Assembly (NCBI RefSeq): GCF_001642995.1
Contig: NZ_LOHS01000086.1
Span: 62,001 to 126,000, forward strand
DNA: 64,000 bases
Direction of reading: 5' to 3'
Origin: Streptomyces jeddahensis
GTDB taxonomy: Bacteria > Actinomycetota > Actinomycetes > Streptomycetales > Streptomycetaceae
Within the stretch, counting starts at the first letter, position 1. Each line of letters opens with the position of its first letter. Below, one piece after another: positions 52,596 through 60,890 of the stretch. The position numbers and the translations under genes were made by a program. Under the pieces are notes generated by a model. That model had not been told where the DNA came from. It searched no databases and saw only the letters and a list, made by a program, of their open reading frames with translations.

Positions 52596-53516
52596 GTGAA
52601 GACGACCGATACGCCTCCCGCCGACACCACCGAGGAGCGGCCCGCCGTCGCCAAGGTGGACGCCGCCGGGGGCCCGTCGCGAAAGGCGACCGAGGGTCAG
52701 ACCCTCAACGTCTTCTCGCACGGCATGCTCGTGCTGTGGGCGTTCATGGTCGTGATGCCGCTGCTCTGGGCGGTCATGACCTCCTTCAAGGACGACAAGT
52801 CCATCTTCACCTCGCCCTGGGCGCTGCCGGACACGCTGCATTTCGACAACTGGTCGCGCGCTTGGACCGAGGCGCACATGAGCGACTACTTCCTCAACAC
52901 CGTGATCGTGGTGGGGTTCTCGCTCGTGGGCACCATGCTGCTCGGTTCGATGGCGGCGTACGTCCTCGCGCGCTTCGAATTCCCCGGGAACCGCTTCATC
53001 TACTTCCTGTTCATCGGAGGGATGAGCTTTCCGATCATCCTGGCGCTGGTGCCGCTGTTCTACGTCATGCAGAACATGTCGCTGCTGAACACGCTGCCCG
53101 GCCTGATCCTCGTCTATATCGCGTACTCCCTGCCGTTCACCGTGTTCTTCATGACGGCCTTCTTCCGTACGCTGCCGACCTCGGTGGCCGAAGCGGCCTT
53201 CGTGGACGGCGCCTCGCACACCAGGACCTTCTTCCAGGTGATGCTCCCGATGGCCAAGCCGGGCCTGATCAGCATCAGCATTTTCAATTTCCTGGGGCAG
53301 TGGAACCAGTACATGCTGCCGACGGTGCTGAACACCGAGCAGGAGGACAAGGTGCTGACCCAGGGCCTCGTACAGCTCGCCGTGAGCCAGGGCTACAAGG
53401 GCGACTGGTCAGGCCTCTTCGCCGGGCTGGTCATGGCCATGCTGCCGGTGCTGGCCGCGTACGTCGTCTTCCAGCGGCAGGTCGTCGCCGGTCTGACGGC
53501 CGGCGCCCTCAAGTAG
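52596..53516 (+). CDS. ngcG: Sugar ABC permease NgcG
   Basis: 306 residues, MalG-type, with a ~45-residue charged leader and six hydrophobic segments. The contact loop is seen as VAEAAFVDGASHTRTFFQVMLPMAKPG. GAGGAGG precedes GTG 52596. With NgcF it forms the membrane pore for the chitobiose/GlcNAc importer; no ATPase gene is present in the operon. Confidence 0.87.
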   Translation: MKTTDTPPADTTEERPAVAKVDAAGGPSRKATEGQTLNVFSHGMLVLWAFMVVMPLLWAVMTSFKDDKSIFTSPWALPDTLHFDNWSRAWTEAHMSDYFLNTVIVVGFSLVGTMLLGSMAAYVLARFEFPGNRFIYFLFIGGMSFPIILALVPLFYVMQNMSLLNTLPGLILVYIAYSLPFTVFFMTAFFRTLPTSVAEAAFVDGASHTRTFFQVMLPMAKPGLISISIFNFLGQWNQYMLPTVLNTEQEDKVLTQGLVQLAVSQGYKGDWSGLFAGLVMAMLPVLAAYVVFQRQVVAGLTAGALK

Positions 53517-53533
53517 CCTCAGGACACCAATCG

Positions 53534-53583
53534 GGCCCGGTTCTCCGTGACGACGCAGGGCGGCACGGCGAAACCGGGCCTTT
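53534..53583 (+). terminator. Terminator after ngcG
   Basis: ggcccggtt (53534-53542) pairs with aaccgggcc (53572-53580), with a 29-nt loop and TTT after it. Confidence 0.6.
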
Positions 53584-53622
53584 GGCGTGCCCCGAACCGT
53601 CGATCCCATGGAAGCGATTTCC

Positions 53623-53636
53623 GTCAAGGTCTTGAC
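53623..53636. promoter_or_regulatory. Palindrome GTCAAGGTCTTGAC upstream of the ROK gene
   Basis: A perfect 6-2-6 palindrome 134 bp before the ROK start; TTGACT within it could be a -35 box. It is a candidate autoregulatory operator and shares CTTGAC with the dyad in the xylF promoter. Confidence 0.45.
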
Positions 53637-53770
53637 TGTGGTAACCCGTTCAGCACAGCTTGGAGTTCACAACTTGTACGTGGCCCGGTTTCCGCTGCTG
53701 TGAATCTGCTGTGAACGGGCCCACGGGCGGCATCGGAGCTGCCCGTCCTAGGGCAGGAGTGGATGGGTCG

Positions 53771-54970
53771 ATGGAGACTCCGGGGTCGCAGTCGTCGCTG
53801 CACCGGGCCAATCTCGAGCGGGTCGTACGTGCCGTGCGGCTGGCCGGATCGCTCACGCAGGCGGAGATCGCAAGGACGACGGGTCTGTCGGCGGCGACGG
53901 TCTCCAACATCGTGCGGGAGCTGAAGGAGGGCGGAACCGTCGAGGTCACGCCCACCTCGGCGGGCGGCCGGCGGGCGCGCAGCGTGTCCTTGAGCGGTGC
54001 CGCCGGCATCGTGATCGGCGTCGACTTCGGGCACACGCACCTGCGCGTCGCGATCGGGAACCTCGCCCATCAGGTGCTGGCCGAGGAGTCCGAGCCGCTG
54101 GACGTGGACGCCTCCGCCGCGCAGGGCTTCGACCGGGCGGAAGAGCTGGTCAACCGCCTGATCTTGGCCACGGGGGTCGACCGCACCAAGGTTGCGGGCG
54201 TCGGGCTCGGCGTGCCGGGGCCGATCGACGTGGAGTCGGGCACGCTGGGCTCGATGGCCATCCTGCCCGGCTGGACCGGAACCAGACCGGCCGAGGAGCT
54301 GCGGGGCCGTCTCGGCGTCCCGGTGCACGTGGACAACGACGCCAACCTGGGCGCTCTCGGCGAGCTGGTCTGGGGCAGCGGGCGCGGGGTGAAGGACCTG
54401 GCGTACATCAAGGTCTCGAGCGGTGTGGGCGCCGGTCTCGTGATCGACGGGAAGATCTACCGGGGACCCGGCGGAACCGCGGGAGAAATCGGGCATATCA
54501 CTCTGGATGAGTCCGGCCCGGTCTGCCGTTGCGGCAACCGCGGATGCCTGGAGACCTTCACGGCCGCCCGCTATGTGCTGCCGCTCCTCCAGCCCAGTCA
54601 CGGCACGGATCTGACCATGGAGGGCGTCGTCAGGCTGGCGCGCGACGGCGATCCGGGCTGCCGGCGCGTGATCGCCGACGTCGGCCGTCACATCGGGAGC
54701 GGCGTGGCCAGTCTCTGCAACCTTCTGAACCCGTCCCGTGTGGTGCTCGGCGGCGATCTCGCCGAGGCGGGTGAGCTGGTGCTGGGTCCGATCCGCGAGT
54801 CCGTCGGGCGGTACGCGATCCCAAGTGCCGCGCGCCAGCTGTCCGTACGCCCGGGGGCACTGGGCGGCCGGGCCGAGGTGCTCGGCGCCCTGGCGCTGGC
54901 GCTGAGCGAGATGGGTGATTCGACCCTTCTGGACGGCTCGCTCGCCGTGGCCACCCCTGCCTTCACTTAG
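53771..54970 (+). CDS. rok7B7: ROK-family transcriptional regulator, Rok7B7 orthologue
   Basis: 399 residues from ATG 53771. Winged helix ERVVRAVRLAGSLTQAEIARTTGLS, AATVSNIVRELKEGG, then the ROK/sugar-kinase-like domain: VIGVDFGHTHLRVAIG, VDNDANLGALGE, and the zinc motif CRCGNRGCLET. The position between ngcEFG and xylFGH matches SCO6008 (Rok7B7), which in S. coelicolor affects xylose transport, carbon catabolite repression and antibiotic production. It very probably controls xylF downstream. The effector is not evident. Confidence 0.88.
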   Translation: METPGSQSSLHRANLERVVRAVRLAGSLTQAEIARTTGLSAATVSNIVRELKEGGTVEVTPTSAGGRRARSVSLSGAAGIVIGVDFGHTHLRVAIGNLAHQVLAEESEPLDVDASAAQGFDRAEELVNRLILATGVDRTKVAGVGLGVPGPIDVESGTLGSMAILPGWTGTRPAEELRGRLGVPVHVDNDANLGALGELVWGSGRGVKDLAYIKVSSGVGAGLVIDGKIYRGPGGTAGEIGHITLDESGPVCRCGNRGCLETFTAARYVLPLLQPSHGTDLTMEGVVRLARDGDPGCRRVIADVGRHIGSGVASLCNLLNPSRVVLGGDLAEAGELVLGPIRESVGRYAIPSAARQLSVRPGALGGRAEVLGALALALSEMGDSTLLDGSLAVATPAFT

Positions 54971-54997
54971 TTCACGCATGGCACCGTTGTCATCTCG

Positions 54998-55016
54998 TTA
55001 AGGATTTACTCCTTGA
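54998..55016. promoter_or_regulatory. Dyad in the xylF promoter, candidate Rok7B7 operator
   Basis: TTAAGGATTTACTCCTTGA has arms AAGGA/TCCTT around TTTAC, and overlaps TTGACG (55013-55018), a possible -35. It lies 76 bp upstream of xylF. Confidence 0.5.
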
Positions 55017-55091
55017 CGACGGCCGTTACCGCCGAGTTGACTTCGAGCACCTCGGCCGCAGCGACGCGGCCGCGTCAGGGAGGTTTCTGAA

Positions 55092-56210
55092 GTGAACACG
55101 CGTATGCGTCGTGCCGCCGTTGCCGTCGCCGCTTCCGCGATGGCCGTCTCGCTCGCCGCCTGTGGCAGCGCCAAGGAGGCCGATGGTGGTAGCGACAAGG
55201 CCAGCAGCTCGAGCAAGGGTGACGCGCTGACGATAGGTCTGCTCCTTCCGGAGAACCAGACGGCGCGTTACGAGAAGTTCGACAAGCCGCTCATCGAGAA
55301 GAAGATCAGCGAGCTCACGGACGGCAAGGCGACGGTCAAGTACGACAACGCCAAGCAGGACGCGACGCTGCAGGCCCAGCAGGTCGAGACGATGATCACC
55401 AACAAGGTGGACGTGCTCATCGTGGACGCGGTGGACTCCAAGGCCATCGCCAGCTCGGTCAAGAAGGCCAAGGACGCCGGCATCCCCGTCGTTGCCTACG
55501 ACCGCCTCGCCGAGGGCCCGATCGACGCCTACACGTCGTTCGACAACGTCCAGGTCGGCAAGGTCCAGGGCGAGGCCCTCCTCGGCGCCCTGGGCGACAA
55601 GGCCAAGGACGGCAAGATCGTCATGATGAACGGGTCGCCCACCGACCCGAACGCCGCGCAGTTCAAGGAGGGCGCCCACTCCGTCCTCGACGGCAAGGTC
55701 GAGGTCGGCAAGGAGTACGACACCAAGGAGTGGAAGCCGGAGAACGCCAACGCCAACATGGAAGGCGCGATCTCCGCACTCGGCAAGAACAACATCGTCG
55801 GCGTCTACTCCGCCAACGACGGCATGGCGGGCGGCATCATCACCGCCCTGAAGGCCGCGGGCGTGTCGAAGCTTCCGCCGGTCACCGGCCAGGACGCCGA
55901 ACTCGCCGGTGTGCAGCGCATCGTGGCGGGCGAGCAGTACATGAGCGTCTACAAGCCGTACGCCCCCGAGGCCGATGCCGCCGCCGAGATGGCCGTCGCG
56001 CTCGCCAAGGGCGAGAAGCTCGACTCCATCGCCAAGGACTCGGTCGACAGCCCGACCACGAAGGGCATCCCGTCGGTCCTCGTCGCCGTCACCTCGCTGA
56101 CCAAGGACAACATCAAGGACACCGTCATCAAGGACGGCGTCTACACGGCCAACGAGATCTGCACGGCCAAGTACAAGGCCGACTGCGAGAAGCTCGGTCT
56201 CCTCGACTGA
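55092..56210 (+). CDS. xylF: Xylose-type ABC substrate-binding lipoprotein
   Basis: 372 residues from GTG 55092 (AGGGAGG upstream). Lipobox LAAC. Periplasmic-binding-protein type 1 fold of the D-xylose/ribose group: TIGLLLPENQTARYEKFDKPL, VDVLIVDAVDSKAIASSV, GIPVVAYDRLAEGPIDAYTSFDN, VGVYSANDGMAGGII. From memory equals SCO6009. It is separated from xylG by ~300 bp with three hairpins, so it may be made in excess of the rest. Confidence 0.88.
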   Translation: MNTRMRRAAVAVAASAMAVSLAACGSAKEADGGSDKASSSSKGDALTIGLLLPENQTARYEKFDKPLIEKKISELTDGKATVKYDNAKQDATLQAQQVETMITNKVDVLIVDAVDSKAIASSVKKAKDAGIPVVAYDRLAEGPIDAYTSFDNVQVGKVQGEALLGALGDKAKDGKIVMMNGSPTDPNAAQFKEGAHSVLDGKVEVGKEYDTKEWKPENANANMEGAISALGKNNIVGVYSANDGMAGGIITALKAAGVSKLPPVTGQDAELAGVQRIVAGEQYMSVYKPYAPEADAAAEMAVALAKGEKLDSIAKDSVDSPTTKGIPSVLVAVTSLTKDNIKDTVIKDGVYTANEICTAKYKADCEKLGLLD

Positions 56211-56236
56211 GTTTCTCCTCGACTGAGTTCCTGCCG

Positions 56237-56330
56237 AGCCCCTTTCAGGGGCTTTCCCGGAGTGCTTTTTCCGGGATTCTCTCTCCGAGTCCCTTTGCGT
56301 GTACGGGAGTTCATTCCAGAATTCCCGTAC
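56237..56330 (+). terminator. Three successive hairpins between xylF and xylG
   Basis: Stem-loops at 56237-56253 (agcccct/aggggct), 56256-56275 (cccgga/tccggg, T-run in the loop) and 56301-56330 (gtacgggagtt/aattcccgtac). Placed after the binding-protein gene, they may partly terminate or protect the xylF message. Confidence 0.65.
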
Positions 56331-56509
56331 GGGCCCGTCACAGGGCACCTTCGGGACTCGTCATAGGGACAGGACTCGTCATGCGGAAGCCGTCCGGGCG
56401 CCCCGGATCCATCAGCCCCGCAGCTCCGGCGGGGCGCGCCGGACGGCCCACCCCCCTTTCGTTTCTGCACAACCTCCCGCCGGGTCAGGCGGCGAAGGAG
56501 ATGGTTCAC

Positions 56510-57292
56510 GTGTCCGCTACGCCTGTGCTGGCGTTGCGCGGGGTCTCCAAGCGGTTCGGTGCCGTCCAGGCGCTCACCGACGTAGAGCTCGAGGTCCATG
56601 CCGGTGAGGTGGTCGCCCTGGTCGGCGACAACGGCGCCGGAAAGTCCACGCTGGTCAAGACGATCGCCGGCGTGCACCCCATCGATGACGGCGTCATCGA
56701 GTGGGAAGGCCGTCCCGTATCGATCAGCAAGCCGCACGACGCCCAGAACCTGGGCATCGCGACGGTCTACCAGGACCTCGCGCTGTGCGACAACATCGAC
56801 GTCGTCGGCAATCTGTTTCTCGGCCGCGAGTTGAAGAAGCGCGGCATCCTCGACGAGGTCGAGATGGAGCGGCGCGCCCGCGAGCTGCTCACGACCCTGT
56901 CGATCCGCATACCGAGCGTGCGCATCCCGATCGCCTCGCTCTCCGGCGGTCAGCGCCAGACGGTGGCGATCGCCCGGTCGATGCTCGGCGAGCCCAAGCT
57001 GGTCATCCTCGACGAGCCCACCGCGGCCCTCGGCGTCGAGCAGACCGCGCAGGTCCTCGACCTCGTGGAGCGGCTGCGCGAGCGCGGCCACGCCGTGATC
57101 CTCATCAGCCACAACATGGCCGACGTCAAGGCTGTCGCCGACAAGGTGGCGGTGCTCCGGCTCGGCCGCAACAACGGTGTCTTCGAGGTCAAGAGCACCT
57201 CGCAGGAAGAGATCATCTCCGCCATCACCGGCGCCACGGACAACGCCGTGACCCGTCGTGCGGCGCGTACCAACGGGGAGGCTCAGAAGTGA
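56510..57292 (+). CDS. xylG: Xylose ABC transporter ATP-binding protein (single domain)
   Basis: 260 residues from GTG 56510, with GAAGGAG ten bases upstream; ATG 56501 is in frame but only one base from that site. Walker A GDNGAGKST, Q-loop ATVYQDLALCDN, signature LSGGQRQ, Walker B LVILDEPTAALG, H-loop SHN. Most XylG/RbsA-type ATPases have two fused domains (~500 residues); this has one and must work as a homodimer. The stop overlaps xylH by 4 bp. Confidence 0.87.
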   Translation: MSATPVLALRGVSKRFGAVQALTDVELEVHAGEVVALVGDNGAGKSTLVKTIAGVHPIDDGVIEWEGRPVSISKPHDAQNLGIATVYQDLALCDNIDVVGNLFLGRELKKRGILDEVEMERRARELLTTLSIRIPSVRIPIASLSGGQRQTVAIARSMLGEPKLVILDEPTAALGVEQTAQVLDLVERLRERGHAVILISHNMADVKAVADKVAVLRLGRNNGVFEVKSTSQEEIISAITGATDNAVTRRAARTNGEAQK

Positions 57293-58572
57293 GCATCGAC
57301 AAGACCTCCGCGGCTCCGGCGGTGGAGAACCCCGAGGCCGCCGCCGACGCCGTGACCGCAGTGGACCCCCGGCTGCTCGTGCGCGAGGAGGGCCTCAAGG
57401 GCTACGTCACCGAGTTCAAGCGCAAGATGCGCGCCGGAGACCTGGGCTCCGTACCGGTCGTCGTCGGCCTGATCATCATCTGGGCCATCTTCCAGGGCCT
57501 GAACTCGAACTTCCTCTCGGCCGAGAATCTCAACAACATCGCCGTCGCGATGGTGGCCACCGGCATGATGTCGGTGGGCATCATCTTCGTGCTGCTGCTC
57601 GGCGAGATCGACCTGTCGGTCGGCTCCGTCAGCGGTGTGTCCGGCGCGCTCATGGCGGTGCTCAGCGTCACGCACGGCGTCAGCGAATGGCTGGCGGTTC
57701 TCGTCGCCATCGCCGGCGGCGCCCTCATCGGCTGCATCCACGGCTTCTTCTTCGCCCGCGTCGGCGCGCCCGCCTTCGCCGTCACGCTGGCCGGCCTGCT
57801 GTTCTGGCTCGGCTTCATGCTGCAGATCCTCGGCGACAACGGCACGATCAACATCGACTCGGACGGTGTCGTCGGCCACCTCACCACGTACTACTTCTCC
57901 GACATCGCGGCGGCCTACGGGCTCGCCACGCTCGCGGTCGTGGTGTTCTTCGTCACCTCCTTCCTGGACAGCCGCCGCCGCGAGGCCGCGGGCGTGCCGT
58001 CGCGGCCGCTCAGCGAGATCGTGCTGCGCACCGCGGTCCTCGCGGTCATCGGCTTCGCCGCCGCGGCCATGTTCAACCAGTACAAGGGCCTGCCCCTGGC
58101 GCTGGTGCTGTTCATGGCGGTGCTGGTGCTGACGGACTTCGTGCTGCGGCGCACCGCGTACGGGCGGAAGGTCTTCGCGCTCGGCGGCAGCGTCGAGGCG
58201 TCCCGGCGCGCGGGCATCAACGTCACCGCGGTGCGGATCTCGGTCTTCGCCATCGCCGGTACGTTCGCGGCCATCGGCGGCCTGTTCTGGGCCTCGAAGA
58301 TCGCCGCGGCCAACCAGAGCGCCGGTGCCGGCGATCTGCTGATGAACGTCATCGCGGCGGCCGTCATCGGCGGAACGAGCCTCTTCGGCGGCCGCGGCCG
58401 CACCTGGAACGCGCTGCTCGGTGTCATGGTGATCACCTCGATCCAGTACGGCCTGGCCCTGGAGGGCATCGCCACGCCGATCCAGTACATGATCACTGGC
58501 GGTGTGCTTCTCGCCACCGTTGTTATTGACTCGGTGACGCGGAAGACCCAGAAGACGGCCGGCAGGGCGTAG
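57289..58572 (+). CDS. xylH: Xylose ABC transporter permease
   Basis: 427 residues. A ~45-residue polar leader, then about ten or more hydrophobic segments of the BPD_transp_2 family: FVLLLGEIDLSVGSVSGVSG, FGGRGRTWNALLG, AYGRKVFALGGSVEASRRAGI. GTG 57289 overlaps the xylG stop. It completes xylFGH. Confidence 0.88.
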   Translation: MSIDKTSAAPAVENPEAAADAVTAVDPRLLVREEGLKGYVTEFKRKMRAGDLGSVPVVVGLIIIWAIFQGLNSNFLSAENLNNIAVAMVATGMMSVGIIFVLLLGEIDLSVGSVSGVSGALMAVLSVTHGVSEWLAVLVAIAGGALIGCIHGFFFARVGAPAFAVTLAGLLFWLGFMLQILGDNGTINIDSDGVVGHLTTYYFSDIAAAYGLATLAVVVFFVTSFLDSRRREAAGVPSRPLSEIVLRTAVLAVIGFAAAAMFNQYKGLPLALVLFMAVLVLTDFVLRRTAYGRKVFALGGSVEASRRAGINVTAVRISVFAIAGTFAAIGGLFWASKIAAANQSAGAGDLLMNVIAAAVIGGTSLFGGRGRTWNALLGVMVITSIQYGLALEGIATPIQYMITGGVLLATVVIDSVTRKTQKTAGRA

Positions 58573-58581
58573 TCGCTCCGC

Positions 58582-58641
58582 GCGCCCCTGAAGGGGCGCA
58601 GCCCCTGACCTGTGCCCGGCACCTTGGTGGTGCCGGGCACA
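58582..58641 (+). terminator. Tandem terminator hairpins after xylH
   Basis: gcgcccc-tgaa-ggggcgc (58582-58599) followed by tgtgcccggcacc / ggtgccgggcaca (58611-58623, 58629-58641), both perfect stems. Confidence 0.78.
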
Positions 58642-58760
58642 GCCACGTACGGCCGACGGCGTGACCTACGACGCACGGCCCGGACGTCGGCCGTAACGGC
58701 GGAACATTAGACTCGACAGACCCGCGAAGGCTCGAACAGCTCTACTGCAAGGAGGCACGG

Positions 58761-60731
58761 GTGCCGCTGCTGACCCGCATCAGGGGACCGCGCGATCTGG
58801 ACCGGCTCAGCCCGGAGCAGCTGGACCAGCTGGCCGACGAGATCCGGACCTTCCTCGTCGACGCGGTCGCCAAGACCGGCGGCCACCTCGGCCCCAACCT
58901 CGGCGTGGTCGAGCTCACGATCGCCCTGCACCGTGTCTTCGACTCGCCCAAGGACAAGGTGCTGTTCGACACGGGCCACCAGAGCTATGTGCACAAGCTG
59001 CTGACCGGCCGCCAGGACTTCTCCGGTCTGCGCACCAAGGGCGGCCTGTCCGGCTACCCGTCGCGCGCCGAGTCCGAGCACGACGTCATCGAGAACTCGC
59101 ACGCCTCCACCGTCCTCGGCTGGGCCGACGGCCTCGCGAAGGCCAACCAGGTGCTCGGCAAGGACGACCACATCGTCGCCGTGATCGGCGACGGCGCCCT
59201 CACCGGCGGCATGGCCTGGGAGGCGCTCAACAACATCGCGGACGCCAAGGACCGCCCGCTGGTCATCGTCGTCAACGACAACGAGCGTTCGTACGCCCCC
59301 ACCATCGGCGGCCTCGCCAACCACCTCGCGACGCTGCGGACCACGGACGGCTACGAGCGGTTCCTGGCCCGCACCCGCGACCTGCTCGAGCGCACGCCGG
59401 TCGTCGGCCGGCCGCTCTACGACACGCTGCACGGCGCCAAGAAGGGCCTGAAGGACTTCATTGCGCCGCAGGGCATGTTCGAGGACCTGGGCCTGAAGTA
59501 CGTCGGCCCGATCGACGGCCACGACATCGCGGCCCTGGAGTCGGCGCTGTCCCGCGCCAAGCGCTTCGGCGGCCCGGTCATCGTGCACTGCCTCACCGAG
59601 AAGGGCCGCGGCTACAAGCCTGCCGAACAGGACGAGGCCGACCGTTTCCACGGCATCGGACCGATCCACCCCGACACGGGTCTGCCCATCGCCGCGTCCG
59701 GTCTGGACTGGACGTCCGTCTTCGGCGAGGAGATGGTCAAGCTCGGCCGGGAGCGCGAGGACATCGTGGCGATCACCGCGGCCATGCTGCAGCCGGTCGG
59801 CCTGCAGAAGTTCGCCGAGGAGTTCCCCGACCGCGTCTACGACGTCGGCATCGCCGAGCAGCACGGCGCCGTCTCGGCCGCAGGCCTCGCCACCGGGGGT
59901 CTGCACCCGGTCTTCGCGGTGTACGCGACCTTCCTCAACCGTGCCTTCGACCAGGTGCTGATGGATGTGGCGCTGCACAAGTGCGGCGTGACCTTCGTCC
60001 TGGACCGGGCCGGCGTCACCGGCACCGACGGCGCCTCGCACAACGGCATGTGGGACATGTCGATCCTGCAGTGCGTGCCCGGTCTGCGGATCGCCGCGCC
60101 GCGCGACGCCGACCAGGTGCGCCTCCAGCTGCGCGAGGCCGTCGAGGTCGACGACGCGCCGACCGTCGTGCGCTACTCGAAGGGCGCCGTCGGGCCCGCC
60201 GTACAGGCCGTGGGCACGGTCGGCGGCATGGACGTCCTGCGCGCGGCCGGGACGGACCGGCCGGACGTGCTGCTCGTCTCCGTCGGCGCGCTCGCCCCGA
60301 TGTGCCTGGAGATCGCCGACCTGCTCGACAAGCAGGGCATCTCCACGACCGTCGTCGACCCGCGCTGGGTCAAGCCGGTCGACGAGGCGCTGCCGCCGCT
60401 GGCCGAGCAGCACCGCGTCGTGGTGACGGTCGAGGACAACTCCCGGGCGGGCGGCGTCGGTTCGGCGATCGCGCAGGCCCTGCGTGACGCGGGCGTCGAC
60501 CTGCCGCTGCGCGACTTCGGCATCCCGCCGCGCTTCCTCGACCACGCCTCGCGCAAGGAGGTCCTGGCCGAGATCGGGCTGACCGCCCCGGACATCGCGC
60601 GCCAGGTCACGGGTCTGGTGGCGAAGCTCGACGGCCCGTCATCGCAGTCCCAGCTCCGTTCGGCCGACGCGACGCCCACGGCGCGCACCGCCGCCGACGA
60701 GGTGGATCCGGTGGAGCCGGTGCGGGACTGA
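58761..60731 (+). CDS. dxs: 1-deoxy-D-xylulose-5-phosphate synthase
   Basis: 656 residues. It condenses pyruvate and glyceraldehyde-3-phosphate, the first step of the MEP isoprenoid pathway. CAAGGAGG precedes GTG 58761. The thiamine-diphosphate motif GDGALTGGMAWEALNN, FDTGHQSYVHK and DVGIAEQHG are intact. A ~30-residue Ala/Asp/Pro-rich tail extends past the domain. From memory it corresponds to one of two dxs genes in S. coelicolor (SCO6013). Confidence 0.94.
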   Translation: MPLLTRIRGPRDLDRLSPEQLDQLADEIRTFLVDAVAKTGGHLGPNLGVVELTIALHRVFDSPKDKVLFDTGHQSYVHKLLTGRQDFSGLRTKGGLSGYPSRAESEHDVIENSHASTVLGWADGLAKANQVLGKDDHIVAVIGDGALTGGMAWEALNNIADAKDRPLVIVVNDNERSYAPTIGGLANHLATLRTTDGYERFLARTRDLLERTPVVGRPLYDTLHGAKKGLKDFIAPQGMFEDLGLKYVGPIDGHDIAALESALSRAKRFGGPVIVHCLTEKGRGYKPAEQDEADRFHGIGPIHPDTGLPIAASGLDWTSVFGEEMVKLGREREDIVAITAAMLQPVGLQKFAEEFPDRVYDVGIAEQHGAVSAAGLATGGLHPVFAVYATFLNRAFDQVLMDVALHKCGVTFVLDRAGVTGTDGASHNGMWDMSILQCVPGLRIAAPRDADQVRLQLREAVEVDDAPTVVRYSKGAVGPAVQAVGTVGGMDVLRAAGTDRPDVLLVSVGALAPMCLEIADLLDKQGISTTVVDPRWVKPVDEALPPLAEQHRVVVTVEDNSRAGGVGSAIAQALRDAGVDLPLRDFGIPPRFLDHASRKEVLAEIGLTAPDIARQVTGLVAKLDGPSSQSQLRSADATPTARTAADEVDPVEPVRD

Positions 60732-60765
60732 TCCACCGGGCGCGCGGTCACCCGGCTGGTCCATG

Positions 60766-60805
60766 GGGCCGGTCTCACCCCCTGCACGGGTGGTGAGACC
60801 GGCCC
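60766..60805 (+). terminator. Terminator after dxs
   Basis: 14-bp stem gggccggtctcacc / ggtgagaccggccc, 12-nt loop, 35 bp past the stop. Confidence 0.78.
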
Positions 60806-60890
60806 ATTCGCATGAAACCGGACATAACGTGGCATATGGACCATACCCGCTCTCGACCGAGTCGAGGCGACAAGCGTGGGAGGTCCAGTC

